NCBI GenBank assembly: GCA_027487775.1
Contig: JAIYCY010000004.1
Coordinates: forward strand, 1 to 32,532
Reading direction: 5' to 3'
DNA length: 32,532 bases
From: Planctomycetaceae bacterium
GTDB lineage: Bacteria > Planctomycetota > Phycisphaerae > Tepidisphaerales > Tepidisphaeraceae
Shown here: in pieces, positions 24,682 to 32,389 of the stretch
How positions within the stretch are numbered: position 1 is the first letter of the stretch
How the letters are laid out: the number at the start of each line of letters is the position of its first letter
Position numbers and translations under genes: made by a program
Notes under the pieces: model-generated
Seen by the model: only the letters and a program-made list of their open reading frames with translations
Told to the model about the DNA's origin: nothing
Database searches by the model: none

Positions 24682-26808
24682 ATGTCATTTGTTCTTGAGC
24701 ATTCCTACCTGATTCCGCTATTGCCGCTCTTGGCGGCGGTGGTGGTGGGACTATTCGGAAAGACGTTTCTGCGTGGCTGGAGCCACCTGCCGATCTGGGC
24801 GGGCGTGGGCGCGGCGGCGGGGCTGAGCATCACGCTGCTGCTCGGGCTTGTTTCGGAGAAACACGAGGGAGCGGTTGGATTCTCGACGGTCTGGTTCGAA
24901 TGGTTCCGCGCCGGCGCGGGGGATTCAGGCGAAATCGTGGTGGGCGCGGGCTCTTGGATCGATCCGCTGACCTCGATCATGCTGGCGGTCGTGTGCGGGA
25001 TCGGCTTTCTGATCACGATTTTCGCGGCCGGCTACATGAAGGGTGAGCGCGGATATTGGCGCTTCTTCGCGTATCTCGGGCTGTTCATCTTTGCGATGTC
25101 GTGCCTCGTGATGGGCGACAACCTTGTGATGCTGTATCTGGGCTGGGAAGGCGTGGGGCTGTGCAGCTATCTGCTGATCGGCTACGACCAGCACCGTCTC
25201 GCCGCGTCCAACGCGGCCCGCAAGGCGTTCATCGTCAACCGGATCGGCGATTTCGGCTTCGCGGTCGGCATCATGCTGACGTGGTATTGCTTTGGCACGG
25301 TCAGCTATTTCGGCTCTGGGCTGGGAGGATCGGACGGATTCCTCGAGATGGTGATGCACTGGCAGACGCACGTGCCCGCCGATCGACAGTTTCTCGTCGA
25401 GTGGATTCCGTTCGCCTTGATGCTGGGCGCGTTCGGCAAGAGCGCACAGTTTCCGCTGCACGTTTGGTTGCCCGACGCGATGGAAGGCCCGACACCGGTC
25501 AGCGCGTTGATCCACGCGGCAACGATGGTGACGGCGGGCGTTTACATGATTGCCCGACTCGGCGGCATGTTTGTGGCATTCCCTGATTCGCTATTGGTCG
25601 TGGCGATAGTCGGTGCGGTGACGGCCGTGCTTGGTGCGACGATCGCGTTGCGTCAATTCGATTTGAAGCGTGTCTTTGCCTATTCGACGGTGAGTCAGCT
25701 CGGCTTCATGTTCGTCGCAGTGGGCGTGCTCGCACCGGTGGCGGGGGTGTTCCATCTGGTGACGCATGCGTTCTTCAAGGCGCTGTTGTTCCTTTCCAGC
25801 GGCGTGGTGATGCACGCGACCGGCGGGCAGCTTGATCTGCGAAAGATCAGCGGACTGAAGAAGCATCTTCCGATCACGCGAGTGGTGTGTCTCGTGGGAT
25901 GTCTGGCGCTTGCAGGTTTCCCGGTGATCACGGCCGGCTTTTGGAGCAAGGACGAAATCCTCGTCGGAGCGGCACAGGTGAGCGTGCTGTTGTATGTCAC
26001 GCTGAGCATCACCGCTTTTCTGACGGCTTACTATACGTTCAGGCTCTACTTCCGCGTCTTCGAAGGCCCGGAGATGTTCCCGCAGTCGGCCGGTCATCAC
26101 GGAGCCGATTCTCATGGTCATGTGGAGCACGACCAGGAACACGCGAAGCATCAAGACAAGCCAAGCAAGCATGAAGAAGCACATGCGCATCATCACAACC
26201 ACGAGCCGCTGCTCTTGATCGCGCCGCTGGTGATCCTGGCGATCGGCGCGCTGGTGGTGGGCGTGGTGAATCTGCCCTTTAGCGCAGGGGTCAAGGCGCA
26301 CAGCCTCGGGCACTTCCTGGGCCATAGCCCGAGCTTTATTCTCGCGCATGACATTCTCGAAGTTCGCGGAACGAGCATTGATGCGACGCAGCTCGCCACG
26401 CAGTATGGTCAGCCGACCGAGAAGTATGCCAAGGTGCATTGGGTGGCGATGGGATTGAGCGCGGTGATCTCGGTGCTGGGGATCGGGCTTGCGTTTGTGC
26501 TGCATTTGAAGGATCGCGCCAAGGGCGACGCTTTGGCGAAGCAGTTTGCAGGCGTGGCGAATCTGTTCGAGCGGAAGTATTTCATCGACGAGCTTTACAA
26601 TCGCCTGTTGGTCGGTCCGTTGCGGGCGATCGCGTATCTGCTTGATGCGTTGGAATACGTCTGGGACGGGCTGGCCAGCTTGATCGCGATGGTTCCGCAA
26701 GCAGCCGGCGGGGCGATTCGACTGACGATGCAGCGAGGCTATTTGCAGGGCTATGCACTCACCGCGATCGTCGGGTTGGCGGTGCTGCTCTGGTGGGTGC
26801 TGGTGTGA
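24682..26808 (+). CDS. nuoL: NADH-quinone oxidoreductase subunit L
   Basis: Largest antiporter-like subunit of complex I, 708 residues, with about sixteen helices and the lateral amphipathic helix in the C-terminal part. Key proton-path residues are visible. They are the Glu in LYLGWEGVGLCSYLLIGYD (about 156), the Lys in AFGKSAQFPLHVWLPDAMEGPTPVSALIHAA (about 253), and the Lys in THAFFKALLFLSSG (about 369). Between about residues 470 and 508 there is a His-rich loop (13 His in about 40 residues) before LLLIAPLVILAIGALVVG. The protein is longer than E. coli NuoL (613), mainly because of this loop and the C-terminal part. The ATG at 24682 has a purine-rich AGAAGAAGAAAAAG upstream. Confidence 0.97.
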   Translation: MSFVLEHSYLIPLLPLLAAVVVGLFGKTFLRGWSHLPIWAGVGAAAGLSITLLLGLVSEKHEGAVGFSTVWFEWFRAGAGDSGEIVVGAGSWIDPLTSIMLAVVCGIGFLITIFAAGYMKGERGYWRFFAYLGLFIFAMSCLVMGDNLVMLYLGWEGVGLCSYLLIGYDQHRLAASNAARKAFIVNRIGDFGFAVGIMLTWYCFGTVSYFGSGLGGSDGFLEMVMHWQTHVPADRQFLVEWIPFALMLGAFGKSAQFPLHVWLPDAMEGPTPVSALIHAATMVTAGVYMIARLGGMFVAFPDSLLVVAIVGAVTAVLGATIALRQFDLKRVFAYSTVSQLGFMFVAVGVLAPVAGVFHLVTHAFFKALLFLSSGVVMHATGGQLDLRKISGLKKHLPITRVVCLVGCLALAGFPVITAGFWSKDEILVGAAQVSVLLYVTLSITAFLTAYYTFRLYFRVFEGPEMFPQSAGHHGADSHGHVEHDQEHAKHQDKPSKHEEAHAHHHNHEPLLLIAPLVILAIGALVVGVVNLPFSAGVKAHSLGHFLGHSPSFILAHDILEVRGTSIDATQLATQYGQPTEKYAKVHWVAMGLSAVISVLGIGLAFVLHLKDRAKGDALAKQFAGVANLFERKYFIDELYNRLLVGPLRAIAYLLDALEYVWDGLASLIAMVPQAAGGAIRLTMQRGYLQGYALTAIVGLAVLLWWVLV

Positions 26809-26879
26809 TGGAATCGGCATGAGACGGCGTCAAATGAGCTGGTATGTGGATTGAAACTGCGGCGAGATCGGGTGCATAG

Positions 26880-28784
26880 ATGATGAGTCTTCTGGGACAG
26901 ATCGAAGTGAACACGGGCGACCTTCATGGCGCGTCGAACGGCGGCGTGCTCCTGGGCATGTTGCTGCTCGTTTCGCTTCTTGGTGCGGCGGTGGTTGCAC
27001 TCTTAGGCGGGCGCACGGTGCCTGCCGAGACGAAGTCCGATGCGACCAAGCCGGAAGGTGTTGGTGGAGGCGATCTGCTGGGTCGATCCCTGGCGATTGC
27101 GGTTTCGCTTGCGACTGTCGTGATCTCTGCCCTGATCGCCATCGGCATGTCCGGGCCGATCGATCTGACGGGCGTTCCGGCCCACGATCAATTGGGTGAA
27201 ACCTTCCGCGTGATGTTTGATGCCGGGGGCGCGTTCTCGCTCGACGGTCCGCCGAAGTTTTCGATGGTCTTCGGTCTGGATAGCGTGGGACTTTGGCTGG
27301 TGGTGTTGACCACGGTCCTGACGCTCGTCGCGCTTGTGGGCGGACTGAGTTTTGTGCGTGACCGATATGCGGCGTTCGCGGGTTGGATTTTGTTGTTGCA
27401 GGCGGCGGTGATTGGGGCGTTTAGCGCCCGCGACGTGTTGTTGTTTTACTTCTTTTTCGAGCTGACGCTGGTGCCCGCATTCTTCCTGATCGGCGGTTGG
27501 GGCGGTCTGGAGCGCCGTCGGGCTGCGATGAAGTTTTTCATCTACACGTTCGCGGGCTCGGTTTTCATGCTCGCCTCGATCCTCTATGTGGGCGTGGATT
27601 GCGGGACATTTGAAATGTCGGCCTGGACGGCACATCTGCAGCACAACATCACCGGCGTGGAATCGCGATGGGTGATCGCGGGCCTGCTGGCGGGGCTTTT
27701 GGTCAAGGTTCCGCTGATCCCGCTGCATAGCTGGCTTCCGCTGACCTACACGCAAGCGCCCGCCCCGGTGACGGCACTGCTCTCGGGCGTGCTGGCCAAG
27801 CTCGGAACCTACGGGCTCTTGCGGTTGGTCGTGCCAGCGCTCGTCGAACCGACGAGCGGCATGCAGGTTGCGTCGACACTGGCTCACCCGACGATCACGA
27901 TTGCGGTCGCGGTGATGGCGGTGGTGGGGATCCTCGCGGCCGCGCTGATCGCGTGGATGCAGAGCGATTTCAAGACGCTGGTGGCATACAGCTCGATCTC
28001 GCACCTTGGCTTTTGCGTGCTCGCATTGCTCGCGCTTAACACGTTGGGCCTGCAGGCGGCGCTTCTTTACATGATCAATCACGGCATCAGCACGGCCGGG
28101 TTGTTTCTGATTCTTGGGATGATCGAACGTCGCGTCGGGACGCGTGAGATGGGCCTGGTGTCGGGCCTCGGGCGCGAACGGCCGTGGCTTGCGTTCTTCC
28201 TCGTGCTCTTTGTGATGAGCTCGATCGGTCTGCCGCTGACCAACGGATTTGTCAGCGAATTCCTGAGTGTGATGAGCGCGATCACCGCCGACCATTTGGG
28301 TTGGGGCATGATGATCCTCGCGGCGGCGGGGATATTGCTCGGTGCGATCTATATGCTGTATATGACCGCAGGTCTGCTCTTCGGCCCGGAACGCATCCCG
28401 GCGACGGCGGGTCAGGATTCGGGTCTGGCTTCGGATCAGGGTGCTGAATCTGCCTCGAATGATCGGGCGTCGTCGCTTCGTCGCGTGCCTGATCTTCGGT
28501 TCGGAGAGATCCTGGGGCTCGCGCCTCTTGCCGTGCTGGTGATCGTACTCGGCGTGCGGCCGGGTGTGATCCTGGATCACAGCAAGCCAGAACTCCAACT
28601 CGCATCCCAACCGATCGCCACAATCGGTTCTTCTTCGGCAGCATCTGCGGATGTTTCTGCAGGTGATTCGGTTGATGTGGTTCCGGTTGATGTGGTTCCG
28701 GTTGTTTCGACCGACGATCGGCCCGTGCCGGCGGGCGGTTCGTTGGTTCGTCTCGAGTCCTCTGCGGGGCGTGTCGGTCCCTGA
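26880..28784 (+). CDS. nuoM: NADH-quinone oxidoreductase subunit M, with C-terminal extension
   Basis: Antiporter-like complex I subunit of 634 residues; E. coli NuoM has 509. Key residues are the Glu in FFFELTLVPAFFLIGGWG (about 198), the Lys in LLVKVPLIPLHSWLPLTYTQAPAPVTALLSG (about 278) and the Lys in VLAKLGTYGLLR (about 309). SDFKTLVAYSSISHLGF follows. There is an extra polar segment between the first two helices (about 40-65). After the last helix (APLAVLVIVLGVRPGVIL) comes a roughly 70-residue low-complexity tail with Ser, Ala, Asp and Val, including a duplicated VDVVP. Two ATG codons stand together at 26880 and 26883. The gene follows nuoL by 71 nt. Confidence 0.97.
   Translation: MMSLLGQIEVNTGDLHGASNGGVLLGMLLLVSLLGAAVVALLGGRTVPAETKSDATKPEGVGGGDLLGRSLAIAVSLATVVISALIAIGMSGPIDLTGVPAHDQLGETFRVMFDAGGAFSLDGPPKFSMVFGLDSVGLWLVVLTTVLTLVALVGGLSFVRDRYAAFAGWILLLQAAVIGAFSARDVLLFYFFFELTLVPAFFLIGGWGGLERRRAAMKFFIYTFAGSVFMLASILYVGVDCGTFEMSAWTAHLQHNITGVESRWVIAGLLAGLLVKVPLIPLHSWLPLTYTQAPAPVTALLSGVLAKLGTYGLLRLVVPALVEPTSGMQVASTLAHPTITIAVAVMAVVGILAAALIAWMQSDFKTLVAYSSISHLGFCVLALLALNTLGLQAALLYMINHGISTAGLFLILGMIERRVGTREMGLVSGLGRERPWLAFFLVLFVMSSIGLPLTNGFVSEFLSVMSAITADHLGWGMMILAAAGILLGAIYMLYMTAGLLFGPERIPATAGQDSGLASDQGAESASNDRASSLRRVPDLRFGEILGLAPLAVLVIVLGVRPGVILDHSKPELQLASQPIATIGSSSAASADVSAGDSVDVVPVDVVPVVSTDDRPVPAGGSLVRLESSAGRVGP
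28671..28700 (+). repeat. two tandem copies of a 15-bp unit inside nuoM
   Basis: GTTGATGTGGTTCCG occurs twice in direct succession (28671-28685 and 28686-28700), with a further partial copy (GTTG) following. It encodes VDVVP twice in the low-complexity C-terminal tail of NuoM and looks like a recent slippage duplication that keeps the frame. Confidence 0.9.
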
Positions 28785-28838
28785 GCGGTCGAACAAAACA
28801 TGTCTGCTTCCACCTGACTTACTCTTTCGGCTTTCATC

Positions 28839-30602
28839 ATGCTCGCTTCGATCCTTCTGCCAGAAATCATCCTGACCGTCGCCGCGTGTGTGCTCTTTTT
28901 GTTGGGCCTATCGCGTGGGCGTGCGGGTCCGCGTGCTGCGGTGGGGATCGCGCTCGTGGCGCTGATCGCGTCGCTCGTCTGCGTCTTCTCGCAGGCGGGC
29001 CAGATCAGCGAGGGATCGGCGACGGTGCTGGCGGACGAAGGCAATCAATTTCGGATCAGCGCGTTTGCTTCGTACATCCGGATGATCGCGTTGGGCGTGG
29101 GCGTCCTTCTGATTCTGATTCAGAGTCCGACCAAGCGGGACGGCTCGGGCAACGACAGTCTCGATTATGGCCGCGACGCGGGGGAGTTTCTGGGTCTTTC
29201 GCTTCTGAGTCTGGCGGGGATCCTGCTGGTTGCTTCCAGCAACGATCTGGTCACGCTGTTTCTGGGCATCGAACTGGCAAGCATCCCGACCTACATCCTC
29301 GTCGCCACGGGCAGGCCGCTCAGTCAGGCACAGGAGGCTTCGCTCAAATACTTCTTCCTCGGCGCGGTGTCGGCGGCGATTTTGCTTTTGGGATTCGCCT
29401 ACCTTTACGGATCGACGGGCACGACCCGACTGATCGGGCCGGAGCTCGTCGAATATCGAGCCTTTGATCCCGCCACCGGCGCTGCCATCGTGAAGGAACG
29501 CCCCGGCGGGATCGCGCAGATGATCGCCACGCAGATCGGCGAGAATCAAACGACGCCCACGCTGACCGGCTGGCAGATGCTCGCGCTGGCTTTGGTCTTC
29601 ATCGCCTTGACGTTCAAGCTCGCGGCCTTTCCGTTGCATTCGTACGCGGGGGATGTTTACGAAGGATCGGCCACGCCGGTGACGGCGTTCCTCAGCTTTG
29701 TGCCCAAGCTCGTGGGCATTGTCGCGATCATCAAGCTCCTGCACGTCTTCTCAGGTGCGACCGTCAACTTCAATCCGCCCGAACAGCTCGATCGACTGCT
29801 CGTCGCGCTCGCGGTCGTGACGATGTTCCTCGGGAACGTGCTAGCGCTGCGTCAGGTAAGCGTCAAGCGGATGCTCGCTTACAGCTCTGTGGCACATAGC
29901 GGATATCTGCTGGCCGGCATCGCGCTGTTTGCTTTGCGTGGCTCGCCGATGGGTGATTCGAGCCTGACCGCCGTCCTGTTTTACATTCCGATTTATGGCG
30001 TGATGACGACGCTTGCGTTGTCGGTGTTGATGCTCTTGCCGACGCGTCAATCGATGCGCGTCCTGGGCAAGAACGTCGCCCCGCCCGCCACCACCGCCGA
30101 GACGCTCGAGGACATCGCGGGCACGGGACGGCTGCACCCGATGCTTGGGCTAGCGATGGCGGTCGCGTGTTTGAGCCTTGCGGGCATTCCGTTGACGGCC
30201 GGCTTCTGGGCGAAGTATGAGCTGATCGCGCCTGCCTTCACCAAGACATCTGCAAACATCGACACGACGGTTCTCGGGCTTGGCGTGATCATTTTGATCA
30301 ACAGCGCGATTGGAGCTGCGTATTACCTCCGCGTGGTGGCCGCGATGTGGGCGCAACCGACGGCCGAGCATTTGCCAAAGAATCCCAACCTGCCCGTGCG
30401 AGGTCTTGCCATGGGGATCGTGGTGCTTGGGGCCAGTCTGATCATCCTCCTGCTCGGCACCGTGTCGCAGGCGAAAGAACTGCTGAAGATCGAAGCCCAG
30501 CAAGCCGCATCCGGACTTGACGGGCGCGTCGGGTCTCCCATCCCAGAGGCCGATCAAGAGGATGAAGACGTCGCCGGTCTCGTTGAATCGAATGTGCGAT
30601 GA
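28839..30602 (+). CDS. nuoN: NADH-quinone oxidoreductase subunit N
   Basis: Antiporter-like complex I subunit of 587 residues with about fourteen helices; E. coli NuoN has 485. Conserved positions are the Glu in TLFLGIELASIPTYILVA (about 146), the Lys in ALTFKLAAFPLHSYAGDVYEGSATPVTAFLSF (about 261), and the Lys in VPKLVGIVAIIKL (about 290). VKRMLAYSSVAHSGYLLAG follows. An insert of some 40 residues separates two helices around residue 200-235 (YRAFDPATGAAIVKERPGG), and the C-terminus ends in an acidic tail (IPEADQEDEDVAGLVES). The ATG lies 54 nt after nuoM. It is the last complex I gene before the globin. Confidence 0.97.
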   Translation: MLASILLPEIILTVAACVLFLLGLSRGRAGPRAAVGIALVALIASLVCVFSQAGQISEGSATVLADEGNQFRISAFASYIRMIALGVGVLLILIQSPTKRDGSGNDSLDYGRDAGEFLGLSLLSLAGILLVASSNDLVTLFLGIELASIPTYILVATGRPLSQAQEASLKYFFLGAVSAAILLLGFAYLYGSTGTTRLIGPELVEYRAFDPATGAAIVKERPGGIAQMIATQIGENQTTPTLTGWQMLALALVFIALTFKLAAFPLHSYAGDVYEGSATPVTAFLSFVPKLVGIVAIIKLLHVFSGATVNFNPPEQLDRLLVALAVVTMFLGNVLALRQVSVKRMLAYSSVAHSGYLLAGIALFALRGSPMGDSSLTAVLFYIPIYGVMTTLALSVLMLLPTRQSMRVLGKNVAPPATTAETLEDIAGTGRLHPMLGLAMAVACLSLAGIPLTAGFWAKYELIAPAFTKTSANIDTTVLGLGVIILINSAIGAAYYLRVVAAMWAQPTAEHLPKNPNLPVRGLAMGIVVLGASLIILLLGTVSQAKELLKIEAQQAASGLDGRVGSPIPEADQEDEDVAGLVESNVR

Positions 30603-30674
30603 GTTTCACAAATCGGTCACTGCGATCTGCCTGCGTGTTGGATCCGGTGGGTGAGCCAGAGCGGGACGTCGATC

Positions 30675-31046
30675 ATGACCGAGTCAGAGATTTACAACAC
30701 GATCGGCGAAGCAGGTTTTGATCGGCTCGTCTCGTGTTTTTACGCCCAGGTGCCGGGCGACGCGATTCTCGGGCCGATGTACCCCGCCGACGACATGGAA
30801 GGGGCCCGCGAGCGTCTTCGCGACTTTTTGATCCAGCGATTTGGCGGCCCGACGAGGTATTCAGACACGCGTGGTCATCCGCGATTGCGTATGCGTCACG
30901 CGCCGTTTCCGATCGACGAGGCGGCGGTCGACCGCTGGCTCATGCTGATGAAAAACGCGCTGACCGAGGCCCAGATCGCCCCCGAGGTTCGGCAAATCCT
31001 CTGGCCCTATTTCGTCCAGACCGCCACGTTCATGCGTAACCGCTGA
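30675..31046 (+). CDS. group II truncated hemoglobin (trHbO)
   Basis: Heme protein of 123 residues with the 2-over-2 globin fold of the O group. Tyr at B10 is in SCFYAQV, and the proximal His at F8 is in RGHPRLRMRHAPFPI. Trp at G8, the mark of groups II and III, is in VDRWLMLMKNAL. GGPTRYSDTRGHPRLRMRH is the family signature stretch. The usual GG of the first helix turn is GE here (TIGEAGFDRL). Such proteins bind O2, NO or peroxide and are thought to protect or supply respiration. The ATG at 30675 fits the family start better than the in-frame GTG at 30651. It follows nuoN by 72 nt on the same strand and may share its transcript. Confidence 0.94.
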   Translation: MTESEIYNTIGEAGFDRLVSCFYAQVPGDAILGPMYPADDMEGARERLRDFLIQRFGGPTRYSDTRGHPRLRMRHAPFPIDEAAVDRWLMLMKNALTEAQIAPEVRQILWPYFVQTATFMRNR

Positions 31047-31091
31047 ACGCTATCCGAACAGTCACACCGCTCGATCCGCCCGTCCAGCGCA

Positions 31092-31253
31092 CTGGAGGGC
31101 CGTCGCTCCTGCGACGCCGTGGGGGGCGGCGATGTCGCGCCGTTGCGCGGGGTTGGGTCATTGCGCGGGATCGCGCCGTTGCGCGGGGTTGGGCCGTTGC
31201 GCGGGGTCGGGTCGAACGACGATCAACGGAGCGAGGGGACTCGCTCCCTCCAG
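31092..31253. repeat. REP/BIME-like composite unit A
   Basis: This is the first of six units and has complete hairpins at both ends. REP-1 (31092-31118) has CTGGAG at its foot and pairs GTCGC with GCGAC around a TCCT loop; the outer GGC/GCC pairing leaves one bulged C. REP-2 (31228-31253) pairs GGAGCGAG with CTCGCTCC around a GGGA loop and ends CTCCAG, so on the minus strand it also begins CTGGAG. Four copies of the 18-bp repeat (consensus GTTGCGCGGGGTYGGGTC) lie between them (31142-31213). The stretch 31047-31091 before it holds nothing recognisable. Confidence 0.9.
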
Positions 31254-31271
31254 AGCGCGGGATTAGGCGAA

Positions 31272-31375
31272 CTGGAGGGCCGTCGCTCCCGCGACGCCGT
31301 GGGGGCGAGGTCGGGTCGTTGCGCGGGGTCGGGTCGAACGACGATCAACGGAGCGAGGGGACTCGCTCCCTCCAG
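31272..31375. repeat. REP/BIME-like composite unit B
   Basis: REP-1 is at 31272-31298 (loop TCCC instead of TCCT) and REP-2 at 31350-31375. Only one full 18-bp repeat lies between them (31318-31335), so this is the shortest complete unit. It is separated from unit A by the 18-bp linker 31254-31271 (AGCGCGGGATTAGGCGAA). Confidence 0.9.
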
Positions 31376-31393
31376 GGCGCGGGGTCGGGCGAA

Positions 31394-31553
31394 CTGGAGG
31401 GCCGTCGCTCCTGCGACGCCGTGGGGGGGCGGTGTCGCGCCGTTGCGCGCGGTTGGGTCGCTGCGCGGGGTTGGGTCGTTGCGGGGTGTCGGGTCGTTGC
31501 GCGGGGTTGGGTCGAACGACGATCAACGGAGCGAGGGGACTCGCTCCCTCCAG
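31394..31553. repeat. REP/BIME-like composite unit C
   Basis: REP-1 is at 31394-31420 and REP-2 at 31528-31553, with four 18-bp repeats between (31442-31513), two of them variant (GCGCGCGGTT and GCGGGGTGTC forms). The linker to unit B (31376-31393) is the same 18-bp type. REP-2 of this unit ends 12 nt before the first ATG of the transposase reading frame. Confidence 0.9.
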
Positions 31554-31559
31554 AATGTT

Positions 31560-31589
31560 TTGCTGATGGGCGTGGGGTGTGTTTACACT
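31560..31589 (+). promoter_or_regulatory. candidate promoter of the RAYT gene
   Basis: TTGCTG (31560-31565) and TACACT (31584-31589) are separated by 18 bp, a fair match to a sigma-70-type promoter. The -10 box ends 6 nt before the GTG at 31596, so a transcript from here would begin at or very near that codon. This comes from reading the sequence only. Confidence 0.3.
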
Positions 31590-31595
31590 CTTGCG

Positions 31596-32051
31596 GTGTC
31601 AGATTCGCTGCCCAATCGTCGTCGGCCACACCATGAGGTGATTGGTGCGACGGGTCGGCCGATGGTTGTGTTCTTGACGTGCTGCACCAAAGGCCGTCGA
31701 CCGATTCTGGCCAACGACGTCATGCATGCGACGATCGTTGAGCAGTGGAAGCGTGCGGCCGCGTGGCTCGTCGGTCGGTACGTGATCATGCCCGATCATG
31801 TTCATCTTTTCGTCACGCCCGGTGAATTGGAACTTCCGCTCGAAAACTGGGTCACGTATTGGAAGCGGATGTTCGCTCGTGTCCACGACACCGGCCAATG
31901 GCAGGAGGGGTATTGGGATTACACCCTCCGGGTCGGGCAGAGCTACGCCCAGAAGTGGGAATACGTCCGCGACAATCCTGTTCGTCACGGATTGGTTCAT
32001 CGATATCAAGATTGGCCGTATGCCGGTGAATTGAATGTTTTTAACTGGTGA
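31596..32051 (+). CDS. RAYT: REP-associated tyrosine transposase (Y1/HUH, IS200-like)
   Basis: Single-strand DNA transposase-like protein of 151 residues from the GTG start (161 from an ATG at 31566). The HUH metal-binding motif is visible in MPDHVHLFVTP (His at about 68 and 70). The catalytic tyrosine is in KWEYVRDNPVRHGLV (about 123), the arrangement typical of RAYTs (TnpA-REP). RRPHH, CCTKGRRPILAN at the start and GYWDYTLRVGQSY before the Tyr helix also fit. The frame is open far upstream through the repeat units, but that part encodes only repeat sequence and is not credible protein. GTG is preferred because a promoter-like sequence covers the ATG. The gene lies between unit C and unit D, both of which carry the hairpins such enzymes cut. 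Confidence 0.88.
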   Translation: MSDSLPNRRRPHHEVIGATGRPMVVFLTCCTKGRRPILANDVMHATIVEQWKRAAAWLVGRYVIMPDHVHLFVTPGELELPLENWVTYWKRMFARVHDTGQWQEGYWDYTLRVGQSYAQKWEYVRDNPVRHGLVHRYQDWPYAGELNVFNW

Positions 32052-32059
32052 TTGGCGAA

Positions 32060-32199
32060 ATGGAGGGCCGTCGCTCCCGCGGCGCCGCGGGGGCGAGGTC
32101 GGGCCGTTGCGCGGGGTCGGGTCGCTGCGCGGGGTTGGGTCGTTGCGCGGGATCGGGTCGATGGACGATCAACGGAGCGAGGGGACTCGCTCCCTCCAG
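32060..32199. repeat. REP/BIME-like composite unit D
   Basis: This is the first unit after the transposase gene. REP-1 (32060-32086) starts ATGGAG instead of CTGGAG and has the loop TCCC. Its right arm reads GCGGC, which still pairs with GTCGC through a T-G wobble. Three 18-bp repeats follow (32106-32159), then GGATGG-type sequence in place of CGAACG, and REP-2 at 32174-32199. Confidence 0.9.
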
Positions 32200-32217
32200 G
32201 GCGCGGGATTAGGCGAA

Positions 32218-32370
32218 CTGGAGGGCCGTCGGTGTCGCGCCGTTGCGGGGTGTCGGGTCGTTGCGCGCGGTTGGGTCGTTGCGGGGTGTCGGGTCGTTGC
32301 GCGGGGTCGGGTCGTTGCGCGGGATCGGGTCGATGGACGATCAACGGAGCGAGAGGACTCGCTCCCTCCA
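32218..32370. repeat. REP/BIME-like composite unit E, REP-1 truncated
   Basis: The linker 32200-32217 is followed by CTGGAGGGCCGTC, and then the sequence jumps to GGTGTCGCGCC. The loop and right arm of REP-1 are deleted, so no hairpin can form there. Five 18-bp repeats follow (32242-32331), the most of any unit. REP-2 is at 32346-32370 with loop AGGA and CCATGG in place of CCAG at its foot. Confidence 0.85.
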
Positions 32371-32389
32371 TGGCGCGGGATTGGGCGAC

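Noticed and set aside
25591..28796. Long antisense frames opposite nuoL and nuoM
   Set aside because: Same reason: His/Arg/Gln-rich shadows of well-recognised complex I subunits.
31119..32051. A 310-residue reading frame joining the repeat units to the transposase
   Set aside because: The first half only translates the 18-bp repeat (LRGVGS over and over) and the hairpins. The homologous part starts after the repeats.
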